A stretch of 21,198 nucleotides of DNA from CAZGVW01 sp964529265 (lineage in GTDB: Bacteria > Planctomycetota > Phycisphaerae > Phycisphaerales > UBA1924), in assembly GCA_964529265.1 (NCBI GenBank), contig CAZGVW010000096.1, positions 1 to 21,198 of the forward strand, written 5' to 3'. Under the pieces are notes generated by a model that saw only the letters and a program-made list of their open reading frames with translations, had not been told where the DNA came from and made no database searches. The stretch's first letter is position 1. Every line of letters starts with the position of its first letter. Shown here piece after piece: positions 17,064 to 21,198 of this stretch. Both the position numbers and the translations under genes were made by a program.

Positions 17064-17912
17064 TCAGGGTCGTGCCGCTCGCCGCAGCAACCACTCGCAC
17101 CTGAGCCACAGCGCGGCCGCCGCGAGCGGCGCGGCCAGCCGGCTGAGCGGCCCGGCGTGTTTCCAGTACATCCGGTAGGCGCTCGCGTGCCAGGCGCGAA
17201 TGGCGGCCGGCCGCGCGTACTGCGCCGATCGGCCGCCCGCATGCCGGACGTGCACCGTGGGCACGAGCACGCGCCGCAGGCCAAGATCCGCGACGCGCCG
17301 GCAGTAGTCCGCATCCTCCCAATAGAGGAAGAAGGATTCGTCGAAACCGCCCGTGCGTTCGAAGACGCGCCTCGGCGTCATGAGACACGATCCGGCAATC
17401 CAGTCGGCATCCACGGGATCGGACGCGTCACGGCCGATGAGGTGCCGGCGCGACCACGGGTTGCGTGGAAACCGCGCGGTCAGCCACGTGGACCGTCCGC
17501 CGAGCGCGGCGGACCACCCGGGAAACCGGCGCGCCGAGGGCTGCACGGATCCATCCGCGTCGAGCACGCGCGGTCCCGCGACGCCGGTGTCCGGATGCGC
17601 CTCGAACCAGGCTTTCAGGACGCGAAGCACCGGTCCTTCCATCACGGCGTCCGGATTCATCAGCAGCAGGTAGGGAGATGCGCTGTGTCGCGCCGCGAGA
17701 TTCACGCCGGCGGCGAAGCCGCGATTATCGGGCAGCGGCAGCAACGACACGCGCGGATGCCGCGCGCCGATCGCCTCGAGCCGATCGGGCCGGCTCGCCT
17801 GATCGACCACGACCACTTCGTCGTCAGGCCCGAGGAACCGCTCGAGAGAATCGAGCGCGCGCGCGAGCTCCGCGTACGACTGGTAATTGACGATCAGGAC
17901 GGCAACCGACAC
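17064..17912 (-). CDS. GT2 glycosyltransferase, rhamnosyltransferase-like (WbbL type)
   Basis: The protein has 282 residues. It starts VAVLIVNYQSY and has VVVVDQAS (Asp37), DNRGFAAGVNLA (62-73) and NPDA (86-89) in place of DXD. WIAGSCLMTPRRVFERTGGFDE and FLYWEDADYCRR follow; these are the acceptor-side and catalytic blocks of the WbbL-type rhamnosyltransferase family. The C-terminus has a basic amphipathic or short hydrophobic stretch (LAAPLAAAALWL), possibly for membrane contact. The sugar could be rhamnose or another deoxyhexose. The rmlD-like gene at the left edge and gmd next door both fit a deoxysugar donor. The start is a GTG. The gene is alone on the minus strand within an otherwise rightward set and diverges from gmd with 69 bases between. 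Confidence 0.88.
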   Translation of the reverse strand: MSVAVLIVNYQSYAELARALDSLERFLGPDDEVVVVDQASRPDRLEAIGARHPRVSLLPLPDNRGFAAGVNLAARHSASPYLLLMNPDAVMEGPVLRVLKAWFEAHPDTGVAGPRVLDADGSVQPSARRFPGWSAALGGRSTWLTARFPRNPWSRRHLIGRDASDPVDADWIAGSCLMTPRRVFERTGGFDESFFLYWEDADYCRRVADLGLRRVLVPTVHVRHAGGRSAQYARPAAIRAWHASAYRMYWKHAGPLSRLAAPLAAAALWLRCEWLLRRAARP

Positions 17913-17965
17913 ACGACCACGCCTCGCACCCGCGCCTCACCGGCCAGCGCCCCGCTCACCGTTGC

Positions 17966-17973
17966 ATTATCAT
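17966..17973. promoter_or_regulatory. AT-rich core, possible divergent -10 elements for GT2 and gmd
   Basis: On the plus strand TATCAT (17968-17973) ends eight bases before the gmd ATG. On the minus strand the overlapping GATAAT (17971-17966) lies about 53 bases before the GT2 GTG. Both match the -10 consensus at five of six positions, and this is the only AT-rich patch in the 69-base gap. A TTGCAT directly to the left is too close to be the -35. Confidence 0.4.
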
Positions 17974-17981
17974 CTGTCCCG

Positions 17982-18989
17982 ATGGCTGAGAAGCGCGCGC
18001 TGATCACCGGCATCACGGGCCAGGACGGATCGTATCTGGCCGAGCTGCTGCTCGAGCAGGGCTACGAGGTCTTCGGCCTGACGCGGCGCCTCTCGACGGA
18101 GAACTACTGGCGCATCGATCCCATCCGCGATCGACTGACCCTGATTCCCGGCGACCTGCTCGACCAACTGTCGCTCATTCGAGCGCTGGAGCGGGTGCGG
18201 CCGGTCGAGCTCTACAACCTCGCGGCGATGTCCTTCGTGCCGGCGTCGTGGGATCAGCCGATGCTGACCGGCGAGTTCAACTCGCAGGGCGTCACCCGCA
18301 TCCTCGAAGCGGTCCGCGTCGTCGACCCCGGGATTCGCGTGTATCAGGCGTCCTCGTCCGAGATGTTCGGCAAGGTGCGCGCGGTGCCGCAGAACGAGCT
18401 GACGCCGTTCTACCCGCGCAGTCCGTACGGCGTGTCGAAGGTGTTCGCGCACTACATCACGGTGAACTACCGCGAGAGCTACGGGCTGTTCGCCGTCTCC
18501 GGCATTCTGTTCAATCACGAGTCGCCGCGCCGGGGCATCGAGTTCGTGACGCGCAAGGTGTCCGACGGCGTGGCGCGCATCAAGCTGGGCCTCGCCGCCG
18601 AGCTGCGGCTCGGCAACCTGCAGGCGCACCGCGACTGGGGGTTCGCGGGAGACTACGTGCGCGCCATGTGGCTGATGCTCCAGCAGCCGGAGCCCGACGA
18701 TTACGTGATTGCCACGGGCAAGAGCCATTCGGTGCAGGATCTCGTCGAGATCGCGTTCGCGCACGCGGGACTCGACTGGCGCGAGTCCGTCAAACAGGAC
18801 CCGGCATTGATGCGCCCCGCCGAAGTGGATCACCTGATCGGCGATGCCTCGAAGGCGCGCGACCGCTTCGGCTGGACGCCGTCGATCGACTTTCGCGGCC
18901 TCGTCGAGATGATGGTGGACGCCGACATCCGGCGGCTCTCCGATCGGCACGGCACGGGCCACTCGCAGGCGGTCATCTCCACCCGCTGA
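17982..18989 (+). CDS. gmd: GDP-mannose 4,6-dehydratase
   Basis: The protein has 335 residues. It converts GDP-D-mannose to GDP-4-keto-6-deoxy-D-mannose, the branch point to GDP-fucose, GDP-rhamnose, GDP-perosamine and related donors. It has the SDR nucleotide site GITGQDGSYLAELLLEQGYEV (Gmd-specific GQDGSYL), ALITG start strand, and LYNLAAMSFV. It also has ASSSEMFG with the catalytic Ser/Glu, YGVSK (YxxxK) and FNHESPRRGIEFVTRK, and LGNLQAHRDWGFAGDYV, which is diagnostic for Gmd. The frame is open far upstream, but the ATG at 17982 begins exactly at the expected N-terminus, so the upstream part is the antisense of the GT2 gene. It is shorter than E. coli Gmd (about 373) but similar to other bacterial forms. 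Its stop lies two bases from the stop of convergent pdxA. Confidence 0.95.
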   Translation: MAEKRALITGITGQDGSYLAELLLEQGYEVFGLTRRLSTENYWRIDPIRDRLTLIPGDLLDQLSLIRALERVRPVELYNLAAMSFVPASWDQPMLTGEFNSQGVTRILEAVRVVDPGIRVYQASSSEMFGKVRAVPQNELTPFYPRSPYGVSKVFAHYITVNYRESYGLFAVSGILFNHESPRRGIEFVTRKVSDGVARIKLGLAAELRLGNLQAHRDWGFAGDYVRAMWLMLQQPEPDDYVIATGKSHSVQDLVEIAFAHAGLDWRESVKQDPALMRPAEVDHLIGDASKARDRFGWTPSIDFRGLVEMMVDADIRRLSDRHGTGHSQAVISTR

Positions 18990-18991
18990 GA

Positions 18992-19897
18992 TCAGGCGCG
19001 CCCGGCCCGCGCCAGCGCCGCGGCCAGCAGAATCGCTTCAATCAGGCTGCTCGCATCGGCGCGTCCCTGGCGCGCGATGTCGAACGCGGTGCCGTGATCG
19101 ACGGACGTCCGGATGATCGGCAGCCCCAGCGTCACGTTCACCGCCCGGCCGAACGCCACCAGCTTGATCGGGACCAGCCCCTGATCGTGGTAGCACGCGA
19201 TCACGCAGTCGAACTCCCGCCGCATCGCGCGGACGAAGACGGTGTCCGCCGGGATGGGACCCGCCACGCTGATCCCTTCCGCCCGGGCGCTCGCGACCGC
19301 GGGCGCGATGACGGCCCCGTCTTCACGGCCCAGCAGGCCGCTCTCCCCGGCATGCGGGTTGAGACCGGCGACCGCCAGTCTCGGGGCGGCGATGCCGAAT
19401 CGCGGCAGCGCGCGCGCCGTGAGACGGACCACCTGCAGCACACGCGCCTCGGTCAGCGCGCCGGGCACCTCGGTCAGCGGAATGTGCCCCGTCGCCAGCA
19501 CCACGCGGAGCGGGTCGGACCAGAACAGCATCGCGACGTCGGAGACGCCGCACAAATGCGCGAGCAGATCGGTATGTCCGCGCCACGGCAGCCCGGCGGC
19601 GGCCCACGACGCTTTGTTGATCGGTCCGGTGGCGATCGCCGCGACGCGTCCGGCCCGCGCATCCTCGACCGCCTGGACAATCGCGTCGTAGGCCGCGCGT
19701 CCGGACCGGGCATCGATCTGGCCGGCGGGGAATTCCAGGAGCGCGGACTGGGTCGCCCGGCCGTAGAGGAGCGGCGTGCACGCCGCACGCACGCGGGCGT
19801 CGTCCGCCGCTTTCGCCGCAATCTCGGGTCCGATGCCGGACGGATCGCCGACGGTGACGGCGATCACGGGCACGGTGCCGCGGCCCTGGTCGGTCAC
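18992..19897 (-). CDS. pdxA: 4-hydroxythreonine-4-phosphate dehydrogenase
   Basis: The protein has 301 residues. It oxidises 4-phosphohydroxy-L-threonine with NAD in the DXP-dependent pathway to pyridoxine 5'-phosphate, in the cytoplasm. It shows VTVGDPSGIGPEIAAKA (15-30), TGPINKASW, GHTDLLA (108-114), GLNPHAGESG (178-187), PADTVF, CYHDQGLVPIKL (235-246) and TSVDHGTAFDIA (264-275). These histidine-bearing motifs hold the metal and substrate in PdxA. The length is slightly below E. coli PdxA (about 329). The GTG start overlaps the holB stop by four bases (GTGA), so the pair is translationally coupled. The pairing of pdxA with holB has no obvious functional sense and is probably operon packing of housekeeping genes. 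Confidence 0.95.
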   Translation of the reverse strand: MTDQGRGTVPVIAVTVGDPSGIGPEIAAKAADDARVRAACTPLLYGRATQSALLEFPAGQIDARSGRAAYDAIVQAVEDARAGRVAAIATGPINKASWAAAGLPWRGHTDLLAHLCGVSDVAMLFWSDPLRVVLATGHIPLTEVPGALTEARVLQVVRLTARALPRFGIAAPRLAVAGLNPHAGESGLLGREDGAVIAPAVASARAEGISVAGPIPADTVFVRAMRREFDCVIACYHDQGLVPIKLVAFGRAVNVTLGLPIIRTSVDHGTAFDIARQGRADASSLIEAILLAAALARAGRA

Positions 19898-20892
19898 AGG
19901 CGCACGGCCACCCAGTCGGCCACGATCTTCGGGCTCGCGTTGCGATCGAGCGCCGCCTGCCCCTCGACGATCGTGTCGAACGCGCGGACGGCCCGGGAGG
20001 GATCGAATGCGGACTGCAGGGCGTGCAGTTCGCGCGAGAGGTCCGTATGCACCACCGCCGCCGGCCGCGCGTACAGCGCGACGAGGTCGCGCAGCAGCGA
20101 CTCGATCACCGCGAGCCGCAGGCCGAGCGACTCGCGATCGCGGCGGTCGGTGGCATGCTTCGCCAGGGCGGCGGCCGCTTTGAGCCGGCCCGCCACGCCC
20201 GGCCGCGCGGCGGCTTGCAGCAGCAACAGCGCCGCGTCGCGATCGGCCGCGAGATCCTCGTCATCGGCCGCCAGCGCGCGCGCGGGACTGCCGCCCGAGA
20301 TCGCGGCGAGCATGCGCGCGCGCGCCGCGTCGATGCGATGGCGCTCGATGAGCACGCGCGCGACGTCCGGCTCCGACAGCGGGCCGAAGCGCAGCCGGCG
20401 GCAGCGCGAGAGGATCGTGGGCCGCAGCGTGTCGGGGTACGCGCTGATGAGCATCAGCATCGTCGACGGCGGCGGCTCCTCGAGCGTCTTCAGCAGCGCA
20501 TCCTGCGCTTCCATCGTGAGATCGTCTGCCGGATCGATGATGAAGACGCGCCGTTCGGCCTCGAAGGGACGGTAGCCGACGACCTGGAGGACGCGATCGC
20601 GCAGCGCTTTGATCTTGATGGAGGCTTCGTCGCCCCGGTCGAGCTCCACGACATCCGAGTGCGTGCCGGCCGCGATGCGCCGGCACGTCGCGCACGCGCC
20701 GCACGCATCGTCGCCGTTGGCCTGGCGCCGCGCGGGACAATTGAGCGCTTGCGCGAGCGCGACGGCGGTCGCGTGCTTGCCGACGCCCGCGGGTCCGGCC
20801 AGCAGCAGGCTTTGCGGCACGCGCCCGCGCGCGACCGCCTGCCGCAGCAGATCGATCACGGCCTGATGCCCGATAATTGCAGCGAAGGGCAT
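19894..20892 (-). CDS. holB: DNA polymerase III delta' subunit
   Basis: The protein has 332 residues (E. coli delta' has 334). It is part of the clamp loader with DnaX and HolA. The N-terminal AAA+ domain begins FAAIIGHQAVIDLLRQAV. It has a P-loop-like GPAGVGKH (33-40) in which the usual Thr/Ser after Lys is His, a zinc module with Cys52, Cys64, Cys67 and Cys70, DALLKTLEEPP (131-141) and the SRC motif (162-164). The C-terminal helical part is Ala/Arg/Leu-rich, as usual. The frame extends to 20985, but I chose the ATG at 20892. It fits the conserved N-terminus and a TATTCT lies seven bases before it. Some dnaX-like proteins share these motifs, but the length and single AAA+ unit favour delta'. 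Confidence 0.9.
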   Translation of the reverse strand: MPFAAIIGHQAVIDLLRQAVARGRVPQSLLLAGPAGVGKHATAVALAQALNCPARRQANGDDACGACATCRRIAAGTHSDVVELDRGDEASIKIKALRDRVLQVVGYRPFEAERRVFIIDPADDLTMEAQDALLKTLEEPPPSTMLMLISAYPDTLRPTILSRCRRLRFGPLSEPDVARVLIERHRIDAARARMLAAISGGSPARALAADDEDLAADRDAALLLLQAAARPGVAGRLKAAAALAKHATDRRDRESLGLRLAVIESLLRDLVALYARPAAVVHTDLSRELHALQSAFDPSRAVRAFDTIVEGQAALDRNASPKIVADWVAVRL

Positions 20893-20899
20893 GCACGCG

Positions 20900-20905
20900 A
20901 GAATA
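20900..20905 (-). promoter_or_regulatory. Possible -10 element (TATTCT) for holB-pdxA
   Basis: Read on the minus strand, TATTCT ends seven bases before the holB ATG, with no Shine-Dalgarno in the gap. Transcription would begin at or next to the ATG. A leaderless holB-pdxA message is a plausible inference. Confidence 0.4.
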
Positions 20906-21002
20906 CCCGAGGTTGCACCCGCTCGGAGCGCGGTGCCATAATCGCGTGTTGCCGGCCAGTCGCGAGAATTCCTAGGAAATCGCACGAATCTGCCGTCCGA
21001 CG

Positions 21003-21037
21003 GGCGAGTTTCTACGACAGTTTCTAAGAAGCTCGCC
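21003..21037. repeat. Inverted repeat, 11-bp stem
   Basis: Bases 21003-21013 pair with 21027-21037 with one G-T pair and a 13-base loop. The loop side includes the second AGTTTCTA. It could be an RNA hairpin in the leader or terminator of a neighbouring transcript, or a protein-binding site. Confidence 0.5.
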
Positions 21038-21063
21038 GACCACCCAAATCTGCCGAGCGCAGA

Positions 21064-21098
21064 CCGGTCCTGTTGCGGAAAGCCACTTCGAGGACCGG
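21064..21098. repeat. Inverted repeat, 8-bp perfect stem
   Basis: CCGGTCCT (21064-21071) and AGGACCGG (21091-21098) are perfect complements over a 19-base loop. They lie about 100 bases before the inferred start of the next gene, so an operator or leader structure is possible. Confidence 0.45.
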
Positions 21099-21167
21099 CA
21101 CTATCGGGCTACGTACCACTCCCCGCCGGTGCTGTTCGGTTCTCAACCCGAGTAGACCCTTTGCCTG

Positions 21168-21189
21168 TATCATCTGCTCGTTCAGGAGA
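21168..21189 (+). promoter_or_regulatory. TATCAT -10 candidate plus AGGAGA ribosome-binding site for a gene starting past the window
   Basis: TATCAT (21168-21173) is followed by AGGAGA (21184-21189). Nine bases remain to the window end, so a start codon at or just after 21199 would have ideal spacing. No clear -35 is seen. Confidence 0.5.
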
Positions 21190-21198
21190 TCTCTCAAT

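Larger units (their letters stand above)
20893..21198. other. Gene-free region with several inverted and direct repeats
   Basis: I find no supported gene in these 306 bases, which are less GC-rich than the flanks. They contain a 10-base perfect palindrome TTCCTAGGAA (20969-20978). AGTTTCTA occurs twice, 12 bases apart (21007-21014 and 21019-21026). AATCTGCCG occurs twice, 60 bases apart (20987-20995 and 21047-21055). There are also two longer inverted repeats, listed separately. The region lies between holB and an apparent plus-strand gene that starts beyond the window. Confidence 0.6.

Noticed and set aside
17157..17981. Upstream in-frame extension of gmd
   Set aside because: It is antisense to the GT2 gene and the Gmd N-terminal strand begins exactly at the ATG at 17982.
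18248..20575. Plus-strand open frame of 775 codons across gmd, pdxA and holB
   Set aside because: It is out of frame in gmd and antisense to pdxA and holB, all with full family motifs.
20893..20985. N-terminal extension of holB
   Set aside because: The extra 31 residues match nothing in delta' proteins, and the conserved start and a TATTCT element support the ATG at 20892.

Overview
This is a GC-rich bacterial chromosomal window with tightly packed genes. Seven of the assigned starts are GTG and many stops overlap the next start. It looks like a surface-polysaccharide locus followed by two housekeeping genes. The high GC, long multi-module glycosyltransferases, an M4 protease with C-terminal adhesion-type repeats and frequent GTG starts would fit an Acidobacteriota lineage such as Vicinamibacteria. 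That is inference from gene style, because no rRNA or other marker is present.

Left part (1-3831): the 3' end of an RmlD-type sugar reductase runs rightwards. It converges on a leftward operon of an ABC-2 polysaccharide export permease with an extra N-terminal membrane module, a Wzt/TagH-type ATPase and an FAD-dependent oxidoreductase of the L-2-hydroxyglutarate oxidase type. The three are translationally coupled (TGATG, then TGA-C-GTG).

Middle-left (3832-8049): a divergent intergenic region, a small exported protein of unknown function with four cysteines in its mature part, and a large secreted M4 (thermolysin-like) metallopeptidase. The peptidase carries a propeptide, a jelly-roll-like domain and two tandem homologous C-terminal domains. 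A perfect 12-bp hairpin follows it.

Middle-right (8050-17034): a rightward glycan assembly run. It holds a GT10 (fucosyltransferase-type) enzyme, a PAPS-dependent sulfotransferase, a 1666-residue protein combining GT4, polysaccharide pyruvyl transferase and two GT2 modules, another GT-B glycosyltransferase, and UDP-GlcNAc 2-epimerase (WecB). A GT2 gene on the minus strand diverges from GDP-mannose 4,6-dehydratase (Gmd). Together these would supply UDP-ManNAc and GDP-4-keto-6-deoxymannose, build a chain, and decorate it with deoxyhexose, sulfate and pyruvate ketals. The ABC permease/ATPase pair is the likely exporter.

Right end (18992-21198): minus-strand holB (DNA polymerase III delta') overlaps pdxA (vitamin B6 synthesis). 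A 306-base region without a gene follows. It holds inverted repeats, a TATCAT element and a good ribosome-binding site at the very edge, so a plus-strand gene probably starts just outside the window.

I saw no tRNA, rRNA, CRISPR array, insertion sequence or phage gene.
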